Below, piece by piece: positions 1 through 13,315 of a stretch of DNA of 64,000 nt; position 1 is the first letter of the stretch, and every line of letters begins with the position of its first letter. Below the pieces are notes generated by a model, which saw nothing but the letters and a program-made list of their open reading frames with translations, did not search any database and was not told where the DNA came from. The translations under genes and the position numbers were made by a program. Source of the stretch: Capitulum mitella (taxonomy: Eukaryota > Arthropoda > Thecostraca > Pollicipedomorpha > Pollicipedidae); assembly GCA_030062745.1 (NCBI GenBank), contig CP099845.1:15354903-15418902 (forward strand), written 5' to 3'.

Positions 1-2790
1 TTGGCTTTACGAATGTCTACATACACACAATAAGAGAAGGAGAGCACTCTGAAACAAGCAAAGTTTGTAGGTCTAGCCAGAATTCGTCCTAAGCATTCAG
101 AGGACAAAGACATCTCATCCCAAGTCAGACTTCTTTTCTCCTGATTTTGGCCGCCTTTTGCCTATCACATGAATTCAGCAAATGCCCAATCAATAACCCG
201 CATCCTAAAGTGTCCTTACCCTGTAAATGGCGCAGTACATACATGCATCCTTTGAATACTCTGATTAGACATAGGTGTGTGTACTCCAAAAGATGTAGGT
301 ACTGGCCAGGAACATTTTCTCTGTAGGAACCACTCATGCACGTAATGTCTTTTGTGCATTATGTATTACGCATTACGCTTTTCGATATCAGTGCAGCAGA
401 ACAGCTCCCAGATCACAGGTCCTTATGACCTACAGCGGCCGATAGGGGCTATCACTGGCAAGTTGTCGGCCACACAGAGCGGTAAGTCGCCATGACCGCG
501 GCCCGACTACCATTGATCGGCCGCTACCGCAGGGGGGGGGGGTGAGACAAGCCGCTCAGACCCCCTCCCCCGCCGGTGCCGCCCGCCCCGTCCCCAGTCA
601 CTGTGACCGCAGGGAGTATTTTCGGATGTGAGCCATCGACCGCAGCCTGTCCGGCCGCAGAGCTCATCACTGGCCGACCGGCTCCTGTTGCTGACCGCAC
701 TGCCATCGTCTGCCCCTCGGCTGGTTAACAGGGCTTTGCACAAGAGCAAAACATAATGCTGCAAATGGACAACAGCGCGGAAAGCTGGCCATCTGATTTG
801 TCTAAAAAACAGGCAACAAGATTTACATGAAATCCGGTTTTGTTTCGAAGAGTCACACAGTATGCGCAGTAAGCCCAATGGAAGAATTTCTTGACAAGCG
901 GTTATAGCTACCAAAAGTCATTGTTATACCCGGAGGCGGAACCAAGTCGCAGTTACCGGTGTCTGTGGGAGCAATTTAGTTCCATTCTTTCTATGCATTG
1001 TCATAGGCCTAGTGTGGAGATTTCGGAATCCGTCGTGTTGCATTTGCAATGCCAAAAATGCATACAGGTGGCTCCGAACCCGGCCACACCTATGCTTTGA
1101 GGAATCTAAGTAGAAAGGTTTCCCGGACATCACATCGGTTATGGCAAATTGCCTTCGGCAGCACAATGCTAGATGATCCTGCTTTCACTCATATCCGGCG
1201 CGCCTCCGACGTTTGGACAAACCGTTTCTTGGCGGCATGGAGCTTATTCTGAAGTTCAAAGACGAAAGATGGGAATAATGGAGGAATAATTCCTCTTGTA
1301 ACTTCTAGAATTTTCTTCCAACCTTCCGTGCGCACATCCGTGCAAAATACTGGATGTAACACTTTGGATGGATTACTGGTACCTTATGTTCACGCGAAGT
1401 GAAAGCTCCCGTTGGTAAAGAACCTGATCAGAATATAACGAGCAGTGTCATTGATCAGCTGTCCAGACGCCTTGACTTGGGTCAACATTAGTTCCAAACC
1501 CAAAATGCAGTGATGGACGTTTACTTGCAAACGTTGAAAACAGGAAGCTGTCAGGCGTAGCCATTTGACATCGCCACCAGAAACGGAGGGGCCAGTTTAC
1601 CGCGCTAGAGTGCAGCATGACACTGGATAAAGCAGCAGCACTGCATATGATTCTTCATGGTACTGTAAACGGAGGAGGAATATTGTTTTTTGAAACTACC
1701 GGAGTTGTAGACTTATTGCGCATTTGTAAATTAAAGATATTTTCAGACGTATTTCTACGACCAATAAACGGAGTTATTACTGTTGGCCAATGCTGTTCGT
1801 CCACATGCCATTTTCGACACACTTTGTTGTTGTACATTGTCGTTGCGCACAGCTTAAGAAGCGCTTTGCTGCTCCTGATTTCGAGCAATATTTAGAATTG
1901 CTAGAACCTCGAGCAGCTTAGCATATTTTGCTGCATACGGCCGTAATGTGGCCCTCCTGTGCGTCCCATGTGCAGTGTTTCATCATTTCGCCGCTTTCTG
2001 AATGCCTCTGGATCGCTGCAATTATTCTTCAGACGTACGATGTACGGACGGAAGCTCTCCGATCAGCGCCGACGGGAGAAGAAATAAGCGGCCAACTCCT
2101 TTATACAGAATACTTGTCTGACCTGGAGACCTGAGGCGCGGGTCGCGTTGTCGTTTCAGTGGATTTTTTGCGGTACAGATTGAAAGGAACCGAAAGAAAA
2201 TAATGGTCTTGGAAAAATCATGACTGGAAGTAATCGTTTGGTCATACTGCGGTGCTGCCCAGTGCTCCGTAGACCGGGAAAGGTGGGCAGAAGACATCGC
2301 TCATTAAAGTCATTTGTTCATTTCTCGTCTTCCGTTAGATGTGACAGAGAACGGACATAAAAGGCCTGCCGAGTGCAGGCCAGTAAGTGTGGTCAATCCG
2401 CGGCCGAACCCCACCATCGAAGAGCCTTGTGTGGCCGTACACCCACCGCCCGATGAAAACAGCTGACGTGAGACAGACAGAAGAGACGTGTCATTAGCCC
2501 TCTAAATGGCACACCTGGTTGGGAGTGGCGGCATTGGCCAGCTTTTGCAGCGCTGTCAACACGTTCGCATGCGGCCGGCTGCTGTGTCCAGACCGGTCAG
2601 GCGCGCCAATATAGGCTCCATCATCGACCGCCGAGCCGGATGAGAACAGCCACCTTGCACAATTTGGAACTTGGTCAGCAGCGTTATGGCGTAGTCTGTG
2701 TAGCATGTAAAGACACATCGTGAAACGAATGGTCAACATTGGTAACCTTTTCACAGATAGGCATGGTTGGTGTGACTGTTGTCGCCAACG
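1..2790. other. No recognised gene or repeat
   Basis: I see no coding exon, RNA gene or named repeat here. Short open frames lack codon bias or recognisable motifs. A run of nine or ten G near 533 lies in a locally GC-rich patch (430-720). The remainder is AT-rich with scattered CpG. Exons shorter than about 100 bp could be missed by eye. Confidence 0.4.
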
Positions 2791-3430
2791 TTTTCAGTCC
2801 TCATTTTTTGGAAAAATATAGAAAAAAACATTCCTGTACGTTGAGAAAAGTGCGACTCCTGACCGCACCAAAAGCAAGAGTTTTCCTTTGTTTTCAGCTT
2901 CACGTGAGACGACCAGCTTTGACCTCAAGTGCCCTTTTGCTGCACCGATTTCCTCATTTTTGCGCCATTTTTTCATCATTTTATCATGCATTTTTCATAA
3001 CACACTCCTCATTTCCTCATTCAACACCGACCTCTCCTCCTTTTTGGGGAAAATGCAGAAAAAACATTCCTATATATTCAGAGAACGCGACTTCTGACCG
3101 TGCAAAAGGAGAATATTGTGCTGTATTGCATTGGTTCGTAAGCGTTCCCCATACAGTGGTTCATAGGGCCTAGCCAATGTGATATGAGTATATAAAACAC
3201 ATCTCGCATTATAAAACATCCCCTCCCATCCCAGGCCAGCACCCTCCCCGTGCCACCATATCCGATCCTGCAGTCAAGAGCGGCGACTTAGACGGGCGCA
3301 GCTCTGAGGCGGTCTAACGATTGCTGCCGCGAGACAGTTTCCCTTCGTTTTTAATTTCGCCTTAGATGACCAACTTTGGCCTCAAGTGCCCACTTACTAC
3401 GCCAGATAGGTACTCAGACCTTCGGTTAGT
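2790..3430. repeat. Diverged short direct repeats
   Basis: The text around 2,805-2,880 (a TTTTTGG-A-rich block followed by ACATTCCTGTA and CTGACCGC) recurs diverged at 3,038-3,110. The block beginning GACGACCAGCTTTGACCTC (2,909) recurs as GATGACCAACTTTGGCCTC at 3,366. These are two or three diverged copies of an approximately 250-450 bp unit. No coding capacity is seen. Confidence 0.45.
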
Positions 3431-4320
3431 GTTGTTTAAGGTTTTATTTAGTATTTCACTTCTATTTGCCGTTTTTTGTGTTCTTAAACCTTTTTGGAGC
3501 GACATACAAAGCTTGATTATTAGCCTTGTCTGCCAAAAATGTTTTCGCGTAGCTTGGCTTACGATGACCTTAATATTTCCTTGACTGCGAAAGTTCCTAA
3601 ATGCTCGCTTCTCGATCTGCCGAGGTCATTCATACAGTGTTTTTATTTTTTCTGTGGTTCTCGAGACCTTGGGTAAAGTTCTCGTGACCCCCTCCCGTGG
3701 AACGGCGAAAGTGGATCCGGAGGCTGGCCCGGGGAAAGCCAAAAGTGAGAATGTGCTTAAAAACTCTTGAACAACATCGCCAGTTTCTGAGCACAACAAA
3801 GATGTGGGAATTTAACATGGACACTGGAATTCGCGCTCGTAGTGAATTGCAGTTTCCGAGATAATGTATGTGCGGGCACCCCAGTCGATTTCAAAGTGGC
3901 ATGCCTGCTCCAGCTTCGGTCATTTGGTGCGGTCGGCTCTGTCCCTGGCGACTGACTGCCGTGTGTCGTCACACTCAGTCGGGTGGCTGGCGACTATAAA
4001 TGGTTGCTAGGACGGCGCCGTCGCTATAAATCGGCCAGGGCCGCCGCGCCGCCATTTGCGTCCGCTATTCTGGTATGTCCTTCTGACCGCGGCCAATGAC
4101 CGCTTTCTACTGGCAGGGTCCATGCTGAGAGACCCAGGTTTCCAGAAAGATAATTGTAGCTACAGGACCTCCACACCCGAGACGCTGAAATCTCAGCCAT
4201 ATGCTTTGAATCAATATTGTTGCCGTTTAGTCTTCTGGATCGGGGAATGCGACTTTTTTATTTTCAGCGACACGAATCATGGGGACTATGAAGTTAGGAA
4301 CACTTCTTGTCAATAAACTG
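3431..4320. other. No recognised feature
   Basis: Nothing supportable was seen. Open frames are short and lack recognisable motifs. Confidence 0.35.
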
Positions 4321-4325
4321 GGTGT

Positions 4326-4540
4326 CTGCATTGGCTGGCTATCTGAGCCGTGCTGCTGGCCGGCATATTGGCAGAGCACAGAGCGGTCGGCCGTCTTCTC
4401 CGTTCCAGCGATGTGCGCTGCTGGCTGGTGTGTTGGCAGAGCAGTCTGATTGGCCGTGCTCCGTGTTCCAGTTCTGTGTACTGCCGGCTGGCATATTGGC
4501 AAAGCACTGTCTGACCGTCTGTGCTCTGTGTTCCAGTTAT
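4326..4540. repeat. Minisatellite, about 64-bp unit, three copies
   Basis: The motif GGCATATTGGCA (or GGTGTGTTGGCA) recurs at about 4,362, 4,427 and 4,490. Each is followed by AGAGCA, a GGCCGT or GACCGT block and TTCCAG. The spacing of 65 and 63 bp gives an imperfect tandem repeat. Overlapping open frames on both strands come from this array and are not treated as genes. Confidence 0.7.
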
Positions 4541-7500
4541 CGAAGCGTTCGGCAGCCAGCAACAGCAGCCCACGGCTGGTCTCGGACCAGTTCACCCAGC
4601 AACTTGAGAGCCTTCGATCGGTTCGGACCTAGCCGCCGCCAGCCGCTGCCGCGCAGATGCCCTCTACTCTGCGCTGGACCCCTTTTGCCTTCGCCTTATT
4701 TCGTCGCTGAAGACGACTAAATGAGGAGCGAGTCAGAAGCTCTTTCAGATTCGTCTTTTGTCCAGGTGCCAGCACATGGAGCGGGCTGGTCTTTTGTCCA
4801 ACTGTCATCGCATGTACGGATGGGAGTTTATTCAGCCACAGTCGATACGACAGCCATTGGATCGTTCTCGTGACGACAGTCGTCGTAACAAAACAATTTT
4901 TACGTGCGTCGAATAAACTTGCGGTCACATAGTGTATTAAAAGCACCCTTCCCGCCTTTTCCGCAAAGTCGCACAGTGAAACGTGTACACAGTGGTTTGG
5001 GGCCAGTATGCCGGCAGCATTCGGAAGGATTTTCCTCAAAGCTTTTCCTTGGCGATTTCTCAACAGTTAACTAATTGTTCGCTGCTTAAAAATAATTTGT
5101 AGATGGATAATTATCGTTATCGCCATTTACCTAATGGGACCTGGCCTGACTGGGAGGATAAATATTGTTGCCTAATAAAAAGCTGTATTAGCAGGGCTGT
5201 AAGACGTACTATAGGAAAAAAGGTTAAAACACATGAACAGGACGCTCGTACATGATCTCGGATTTAAAAAATTGTAAACAAATCTCGCATCACGAGTGAT
5301 AAATGCCATCCTCTGTGCATGATAGGCCTGAAGTTTTCTAAATGTAGTACCTGGCTTGATAGCGAGACAACACTCTCCCTCAAATTGACTAGTCCTATCT
5401 TCCGAGTCATCTAGTTACTGCCGAGGACATGTAGACGAGTACGGCAGTGACGAGTATGCCTTGTGCAGTGAAAGTGCGTGGTTGTTTTCATGTACTATAC
5501 AACATATTTTACGAATATTTGATGAAATATACGAGAAACGATAGCCACGTTTATTTTAGGACTTAAAAAAATGAGGACGTGCCGCGTTGGGAATGAAACT
5601 AATTTAGGCATTCACAGCATGAAGCGCAAGCAAGAGTGGTCACCCAACTTGAATCACTGCTCTTTTCGTAACTGATGTGAGTTTTAGAACCTGAATTACT
5701 TTTACCACAAATCTACTTTCGCTTACGGTCTGCTCGTTTCAGCCAACCAAACTGCCTGACGACAGGCTGCCGCGCAAAACTGACAGGCTGCTAAAGCACT
5801 GTCTCATGAGATGAAGGTACCGAAATTACGTCATCCTTCGCTCACCCTAAACACAGCGCAGATACTAAGACAGCTAGGAACGTAAAATGTTCAGCAGTTC
5901 CTTGCACATAATTTTTACATCCGGTCACAAAATTTCCACACCAGGTCAGGCCAGATCACTTGCCGATTTGGTCTTGAATCAAGCTATTTAAGCGTATGCC
6001 AGTGATTGTCAAAAACAGGCACTGACAAAAGAAAACGCTGTTGTAATCCCCGACTCATTTTCCGCAAGATGTATATTCTCAGTTTTTCGGAATATTGTTT
6101 GACGACCTCAAGTCAACTGTACTGAGATGTTTTTGCTCTTTCGTCCAGAAACTATCATGTTTTGGATAAGAAAAGAGATGCAAATCGTCCGAAACGCTTT
6201 TTGAATGGTGCACAATACTGTTTGTGAGGGTTCAGCGGCCTGAGGTCTGGTCAGTTGCTTACAGAATCGAGTGTGTGACAAAATGGTTATGATATGCGTT
6301 TGCCATTCACTTAAGGTCAGGCATGACAGGGATACATTTCATTTAAAGCTAGTGAACACTCTGAAATGCCTTGATCTTATGTGACCTGACATGGCCTGAT
6401 ATTATTCCAAAGATCATTTGTTACTTGGGACGCCGTGGAATGTCATCAAATGTTTTAAGACGACGTATGGGTTTGGTTTCAGATGTTTACTTTTATTTTT
6501 TACTGAGATACAAAGGTTTATTTACTTGACCTATGTTGGTCCTGCATAATTATATTGACCGTAAGGGCTCATGTTTCAGTGACTTCAGGCTGCTTTTTTA
6601 CGGTCTCAGGCGTGTTTCAGTACTACTTTTTGCTCTGCGCCACTGTGATTTTTCGAACAAGAGACACGTTTGGTCTGCTATCATCCTTGACCTGATCTGG
6701 TCTGACCTGTCCTTGACTTCTGTCACCCAAGAAAGCATGAATATGATTATGGCGAATGAACAGAGTTTATCTGACATTCGCACTTTGACATCTGACATGC
6801 CTATTCACGAGATAGGAATGTTAAAAGGTCTAACGTTAGTGGACCTGGTATGAACTTAGTTGACTTACATTAATCTTTTTCTGATGAACGTCTCCATATC
6901 TGACCAACATTCAAAACGTTTGATCAGATATTTTTTTTCAAAAAATTCAAAACAAACCAAAATAATGATTCCAAAACGTATGCTTGAAGTAACTACTTGA
7001 GTGTCAGTTTCGACGGCCTCCTGACTTGACATGGCCTGCGGAGTAACAAATTGCTTTTTGACAATGAAAGAAAAGTTTCTGGTCCTTTTGGACCGTTCAC
7101 TGCTCACAACCAGTTCACAGTACAGTTATATTCCCTTGTGTTGCCCAGAATTTTGGACTTCATGACATAACCTTATTTACCTTCTTAACCCTACAATACG
7201 TTGTCATAGTTAGTAAATACGCGTTCAGTTTTCGTGAAATTTGACGAGCTTCCCTTGGGCGTCACTCGCATTTCTGCGTTTCTCTTAGTTCATGAGGTCA
7301 TGGGATTGCACGAGGAATCCTCTTCCCTCGGCAAGCGAAGGGTGATTCGGACATCCGGGCGTGCCCGGGTTAAGGCCGCTGAACACTAATTTATTGTACG
7401 CAGAGAGAAGTGCAGCTAAGAAATCCGAAATATGCTGAGTTTCAGTGTCATTACATTTTGAATTCTAAGGACAAAATCTGTTTTTTATTCCATTAAAATG

Positions 7501-7549
7501 GGTTATTTTTTCAGTTACATGCAACGAAGTTGCGCCAGAGATTTTCTCA
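4541..7549. other. AT-rich DNA with scattered GACCTGACC words, no gene
   Basis: No exon is recognisable. Variants of GACCTGACC/AGGTCAGG appear repeatedly (for example near 5,945, 6,310, 6,380 and 6,700), the same word that dominates repeat families A to C. This suggests very old, decayed relatives of those repeats, but I could not draw borders. Confidence 0.35.
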
Positions 7550-8835
7550 CGCGATTTGCAAGAGGCTACCGCTTGCCTGGCAGTCGGCGCCATGCACGCC
7601 CAACGGGGGTGGTCGACCGGCCTCCACTAACTCGCGGACGGTAGGCCGAGCGATTAAAAAGAAGCGTGCCGTTGGAAAACTCGGGACGATTAGAGCTCGG
7701 GATTTACCTTATTTTTACTTTTGGATAATATGTAAGCCGTTTACGCCGTATATATGTTTTCTCATGCTCGACTACATGAAACCGAGAAACGGCCTGGATC
7801 TCAAGGGTTGTGATTAATAAAGACTAGATAACGGCATCAGCTAATACGCGAAAGTCCGCAATTGCCCTTACATTTCTAATTTCTCAGGTTTATTTAATAT
7901 ATACTCGAAAACGTTGAGTTAAAGACAACGATATTCGCGCTACGGCACTACGGGCGCCGGGGCCGAATGCGGGATGAAATTAACGGAAACTGATTTTAGC
8001 GTTCCTTCATTTTGGCGACATAAGCCTTGCGACGTGGTGTGTCTTGATACTTATGGTTCTTACGATGGTTTTCCGTGCCGAATCTTGGGACAGTTCAGTA
8101 GTTATCAATATACACAGAGGGTGGGGCTTTATTCGCCAAAGCCTGTCTGTTTCCAAAACATGCATTTTTTTAACTTTTTGAGCCTCTTGGTATCATTTGC
8201 AACTGTGAGAGCCAATTCTGTCATTTTCTATCCGTTCCAATTCATTCATCGCCAATTTTGAGGGCGGTGCATTTTGGGTCATAACAGTTATTGGTGGCCT
8301 GATCTCAGGCCAATGGTTAGAGGTCACTGATGCTTTGCCGAATGCTGGTCTTTGGATGTCTGCACTACGTCACTACATCACATTCAAAATGTTATTAAAA
8401 ATTCCGTCAATGTCCGAAAACGATGACGTGTGTTGAGAATGAGCTTGACCTTAGGTTGATGACCCGGAAGTTTTAAAAAATCTGAGATAGTAGACTTGTT
8501 GTATATATCACGATCTCTTGTTCTCAAAAGTTTTATAATAATATTATTTATATCATTATTATTTTATATATATTAATAGTAATATCATTATTTTCCGAAA
8601 AAAACCTACGGAGCGCTTAACTTTTTTGGACATAGGCCCACTTGACCTGACCTGGGTCAGACATCTGACGCGACCTGAGGCGAAAATTTTATATGATAAG
8701 TAAAAATGATCAAGCAAAAAAGCGCGTAAAGTCATGGCGTTGCGTTCGTTCATTTTCTCGCAGTCTTGATGGAGAGAGGCGCAGGAAGAAGATGGAGAAA
8801 GGCGTTCAACCTCCTCCCCCGCAGTAGGGGCCGGG
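7550..8835 (+). mobile_element. Family A TTAA element, copy 1 (old, decayed 5' end)
   Basis: Aligns by eye over its length with the complete family A copies: ATAATATGTAAGCC near 7,724, TATATATGTTTTCTCAT, GAAACGTTGAGTTAAAGACA-like text, the TTTCCAAAA block, GACCTGACC words, and a terminal C-rich stretch followed by CCGGGTTAA. The right end retains TTAA at 8,836-8,839. The left end has lost its TTAA. It carries the GTCGGCGCCATGCACGC subterminal variant shared with copy 6, so it belongs to an older subfamily. An AT-rich expansion sits at about 8,530-8,600. No transposase is encoded, so it would be non-autonomous. Confidence 0.7.
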
Positions 8836-8839
8836 TTAA

Positions 8840-10320
8840 AATTTCCACGTAAATACATTGTTAGCGGTCTTTTTACATTTCATAAAGGTTCTTCTAGATA
8901 TTATGTATAGGGGACTTGCGGCGTAGAATGATTCTAGCTGTTTTTATTCCGTATACCAGGTAACTGATGCAATGACACTTATCTAATCCGTAGTTTTGGC
9001 GCCTCTTAGGCCGACAGATTCACGGTGAAACGTAGACAATACTTTTTCGTGCAGGCTGCTTATTTCCCATTAGTCTGGTTTGAGCACAGCTTATAGGAAC
9101 TACCAGAGGTAATAAAAGATGACTTTGTATTACCGAGCTAATGCTGCGGACCCCAAGTTGTCACCAACGCAACTCCAAATAGAGTGACAAGGTAGAGGGT
9201 CGTCGGCTGCCATCTGGATGAATATGTGAAGGACCCATACTGCCTTTTCCATGACGCAAGTGCGTCATAGATCAACTTACATCACGGCAAGGCCTATTTT
9301 TACATGTTAAGGGGTGGGGAATGAGTGAGTGAGAAAGGAGTGAGTGCCCCCCGGTACACAGCGAGACCCCCCATGTGAAAACGTTGTTTTGCCAGCAGTG
9401 AACTCCCGATCAGGTCTTTGAGACGTTTCAGGGAGAGACTGTGAATGGTGTATATCTATCGTGAGGCTGCTCTTCGTAAAAATTAAAGAAGAAAGCAGAA
9501 ATTGAGCGCACAGCTGTTTTTTTTTCAACCCAGCACCGCCCGGCATGTTTTTGTACCCGCGACCGCCTGGGGGGATCCAAGGGCACACCTTGTTATCTCA
9601 AGATCTAGCCGTTGGATATGAACTGGTCTACCGCCAGTCGATCGCCCTGACTCTTGCGATTCAAAAAATGCTATTTTAGTCCTGGTGACGTGACTGATGA
9701 CGTGACACGTCACGTAAAACGCATAACACGACGTCGGAAAACTGACACCAGTTCCTACATCATATCATCGGCAATACTGGTCTTAAAGCTTTTAAATAGG
9801 TATGAAACGAAAGGTCGCGATTTTGTGCATCGGAAGCATGCCAAAATGTTAAGAAATGTTGGGTCAAGGTCAGCTTAGGTAAGGTGAAATATTGCTCTTA
9901 CTTTACATGCTAAATACCGATTCTTACTTACTGCGGTTTTGATCCGCGTGACAAAAAGACAGTGGAACCTTCTGATGATCAGTTTCACATTGTCTGCTTT
10001 TCATCCAGTCAAGGTCGGTCTAGGTTCGGTCAGATAAGGTTGCATTACTCTTCGTGACAAAGAGCAATATTTACTCGCTGGGATTCTTAATTGCGTCCAG
10101 TACAGAACTGAAATGACATCTCGTCATAATTAAATCTGCTCTGTCTGCTTTTTATCGGGTCAAGGCCAAACCAGGTCAGGACAGATAGCCATTTTTCCTT
10201 GTTTTACTACAGTAATTGCTCTCTGCTGCTACTGAACGATCTTCCACAGAAAATATTGCATTTTATTCCGCACTGACATTTACATATGATGTGACCTGAC
10301 ATAACCTCACGTTGCATTTG
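8840..10320. other. No recognised gene; scattered GTCAAGGTC words
   Basis: No coding exon was identified. From about 9,950 to 10,330 there are several AGGTCA-like words (AAGGTCGGTC, GGTCAAGGCC, GGTCAGGAC) and a repeated context of TCTGCTTTTcATC at about 9,992 and 10,146. This suggests a diverged duplicated segment. Confidence 0.35.
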
Positions 10321-10324
10321 ATGA

Positions 10325-10800
10325 ACCTTGCTCAGAGGCGCTTGTAGATTTGCTTGTCTAACTTGGACGATGGGGAAGGTCAGCAGAAACCACTTCTATC
10401 AACCACAATGCAAACCAGTCCAATTGCCATGATGCATGTGACCTAGCATGAGCTCCAATGTTAGCGCGACACAGTTATACATCCTTGTGGGGACCGTGTC
10501 CTATGTAAATTTAAATAGTCTACCCATTACATCCGCGAAAATTACCAAAAAACAAAGCATGTTCGCGCCACCGCCCGAAGAGGCGAAAACATGCATGCAA
10601 GGGTTTACGTATGACGTCATATCTCCATGACCTGACCTGGCATGGAAATCGTTTTGATGTAAGAACATGTATGATTAATTGATGAACAAGAAACTGAAGG
10701 TTTGGTCGAGCTGGCTACATATTTTCAGTTCAGAAGTTATTCACGAAAAAAATCGAGGGGTACCCTATTTGACATTCCCAAAGCGGTGCCAGGTTGAACG
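10325..10800 (+). repeat. Family D dispersed repeat, copy 1
   Basis: Closely resembles 37,030-37,525 in the same orientation. Shared landmarks in the same order are AGATTTGCTTGTCT, GATGGGGAAGGTCAGC, CATGTGACCTAGCATGA, a CCACCGCCCGAA-AGGCGAAAAC block, ATGCATGCAAGGGTT, ATATCTCCATGACC, and CCCTATTTGACAT near the end. No coding capacity or terminal inverted repeat was recognised. The second copy has an extra segment after GACGTGA. Confidence 0.75.
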
Positions 10801-11070
10801 TCAGTCAGGTTTCAAATTACGTCAGCTAGATTTGATTGGCGTAAATGAGTGCAAAGATTAGGACCAGGGTATCGCCAATAAGTGTTCTTCATGCTTGTGA
10901 CGATTCTGCTGGATTCCGATGTTACTGGCTCAATCTCGAACTGCTGCGATTACGAGCGAGATAAACAAATTACGCAAAAAATATTACGAGTCCAGCATGT
11001 CTTCGAATCACGAATCGACATCACGAATCGACATATCTTCAATATATGCTCGGCCACAGTGTGTCAGGCT

Positions 11071-11425
11071 TTAACACTTCTTTTCCCAGCACGCCCATGT
11101 AGCAGTTCGCAGAGGTCCAAGAGGGGATCCCATTGCTACACCATCTACATCACGATACAGCTCGCCGTTTGGTGCACGAAAAGGAGGCCCTATGGCACAA
11201 AGCCGCAGCAGCCTTTCCAGCATACTGCGGTGGAGTTTTGGGTGGTGATAAAGTCGGGTAGTGGTAGACTTAGTTCTGAATAATTTCAATGCTTCTGTCA
11301 ACAGGTACATTCGTGAAGAGGCTTTCAGCGCCCAGTGAAACCAAAAGACCTAAAGGTTTGGATCCTCTCATGAGGTCGATGAACTCGTCTGTCGAGGAGA
11401 TATTATAGCCTGATGGTGTGAACGG
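11071..11425 (-). pseudogene. Penelope-like element reverse transcriptase fragment
   Basis: Reverse transcriptase core scrap read on the minus strand. Near 11,285-11,330 one frame gives SLFTNVPVDRSIEII, matching the SLFTNVP motif that follows the first catalytic region of Penelope-like elements. A second frame, open from 11,310 to 11,071, gives GELYRDVDGVAMGSPLGP, the GVAMGSPLGP motif typical of these enzymes (about 11,114-11,143). The frame shifts between the two motifs, and again after PLGP, where an ANCYMG-like continuation lies in another frame. It is therefore a truncated dead copy. The catalytic YxDD region is not seen. It ends next to an (AT)n tract and family B. DIRS-type RT is a less likely alternative because the motif set fits Penelope better. 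Confidence 0.72.
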
Positions 11426-11459
11426 CGACAGAAGTCAATATATGTACACTCTTATAAAC

Positions 11460-11468
11460 ATACATACA

Positions 11469-11560
<92 letters not shown>
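11460..11560. repeat. (TA)n microsatellite
   Basis: Near-perfect alternating TA of about 95 bp with a few CATA and TGTA interruptions. It separates the Penelope-like fragment from the truncated family B copy. Short open frames across it (Ile/Tyr repeats) are artefacts. Confidence 0.95.
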
Positions 11561-11569
11561 TCTGAGATA

Positions 11570-12425
11570 GGAGATTTGTGAAAGAACCAGCGTTGTAACT
11601 AAGATTACCGTTTGAACACAATCACGCGACGTCATTCGGCATAAGTAATGGATCTACCAAGACTAAAGCCAGGGTCAGTAAGGGTCAAGGTCAACAAAGG
11701 TCAAGGTAAACAGCTTGTGACCTGATCCGCATTTGCTTTGCAACATGTCGGTTTGTATGAAATATGCATTCAAAGACCCTAATAAAAACACCTGTGCGAA
11801 CACTGATACGCTTACATATACCAAGGTCATTAAAGGTCAAGGTCAAATATCTTGTGTCCTGGCCTAGATTTGTTTTGCAACATGTCGATTTGTATGAAAT
11901 ATGCATTCAAACACCCTAATAGAAACACGTGTGCGCACATGGATTTGCATATATAGCAGGGTCATTTCAGGCCATATACCACGGTCGGTCAAGGTAAAGG
12001 TCATTAAAGGTCAAGGGCAACTATTTTGTGACCTGGTCCAGATTTGCCTTGCAATATGTCGATTGTATGAAATATGCATCCAAGCATCCTACTAAAAACA
12101 CGTTTGGCACATTGATACCCACATGTGTATAAATACATACACATGCATAAATACATAAATATGAACGCCGGAAGTGACCAGATATACCAGTGTTAGCTAC
12201 CTTCACTGAAAATATGCCAAAAGATACGTGTTGTGCCTTTATTTACACTCAAGCTGTCCCATGTTGCTCGAAATCTGATCTGCAAAAAATGAAAAAATGA
12301 CGCCATAGGTCAATGACCTGACATAACCTCGACCCGAAATCCTCAGTCAAGACGTCAAATGAATGGAAACTGTACTCCATGTCTTAACGGCCAAACCAAC
12401 GCCCTTTTCCCATTCCATTCGAAAA
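11570..12425 (+). mobile_element. Family B repeat, left-truncated copy with AGGTCA-rich tandem units
   Basis: From TTTGTGAAAGAACCAGCG onward it matches 15,000-15,775 and, more distantly, 51,790-52,610. It contains about three tandem units of 145-150 bp. Each has clustered AAGGTCAAGGTCA words, then GTGACCTG, CAGATTTGC, TTTGTATGAAATATGCATTC, CCTAATAAAAACAC and ACATGGAT. After the array comes a conserved tail (CCTTCACTGAAAATATGCCA, GTTGCTCGAAATCTGATCTG). It extends to the CCCTTTTCCC block, as in the 52-kb copy. The first part of the family is missing and is replaced by the (TA)n tract. No ORF with recognisable function. Confidence 0.75.
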
Positions 12426-13315
12426 GTAAACAACAAAAGTTCGAAAAGTGGACACCAAAAGATGCAACGCATGAAAATCTAGGTGGATCATCCGCCGAAA
12501 TTGGCCCTTAGGCTAAAAGTCAAGGCGAAAATGATCGTTTAAAAACTACTTACCTTTGCACGAATGTGTTAGGGTACAAAAGAATATTGAAAATTTACGT
12601 ATGTTTTTACGAGTAGATGGCGCCACCGACCACTAAGTGATGGGCGCCAATAAATAGAGTACATGAAAATCTAAGTGGGTCAACCCCCGAAATTGACCTC
12701 AAGATGTGGCGTTAAGGTCAAAACGAGTGTCGACAATTTGTATGTCTCTTTACCAGTATGTGGTGCAATCTACCACTGAGCGATGGGCACCAACAGATAG
12801 AGCACATAGGAATCTATGTGGATCATTGACCATATTGACCGAAGGTCAAAGATAAAGATGAAAACAAGCGCTGAAAACTTTGTCTTAACGACAAGGTGAG
12901 TTAATGATAGATGGCGTCATCCACTCGTAAGAAGGCACGTATTTTTTCAACGTCCATTTTGACCTTGAATATCTATTGCGACCTATCGTTTATTTTAACA
13001 AACCCCAGATACTTGTAAAAAGGTACGGGAGTTTTCAACAATTGTTTTGACCTTGACGTGTAATCTTGAGACCAATATCGGCGCATATCCCACCTATGCT
13101 TTCATGTGCTCCATCTATTGGTGCGCATCACTTAGTGATAGGTGGCGCCACCTACTCGTGAAAAGGTACGTAAATTCCCAACGCTCGTTTTGACTTTGAT
13201 CTTCAGGTCGACTTCGGCGTATGATCCACCTAGATTTTTATACGTTGTATCTATTGGTGTCCATCACGTGGTGGTAGGTGACACCCTCTTCTGGTAAAAA
13301 GGTACGTGAACTAAC
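12426..13315. repeat. Inverted tandem array of about 140-190 bp units
   Basis: Forward units are marked by ACATGAAAATCTAAGTGG-type words at about 12,470, 12,662 and 12,805. Each is followed by TTGACC and then, after a spacer, GATGGCGCCACC or a variant. From about 12,910 the same units run in reverse: CATTTTGACCTTGA, CCACCTATGCTTTCATGTGC at about 13,090, GGTGGCGCCACC near 13,140 and CCACCTAGATTTTTATAC near 13,223. The whole is a palindrome-like cluster centred near 12,910-12,930. No coding capacity. Confidence 0.65.

Noticed and set aside
11403..11635. Ile/Tyr-repeat ORFs
   Set aside because: Translation of the (TA)n tract.
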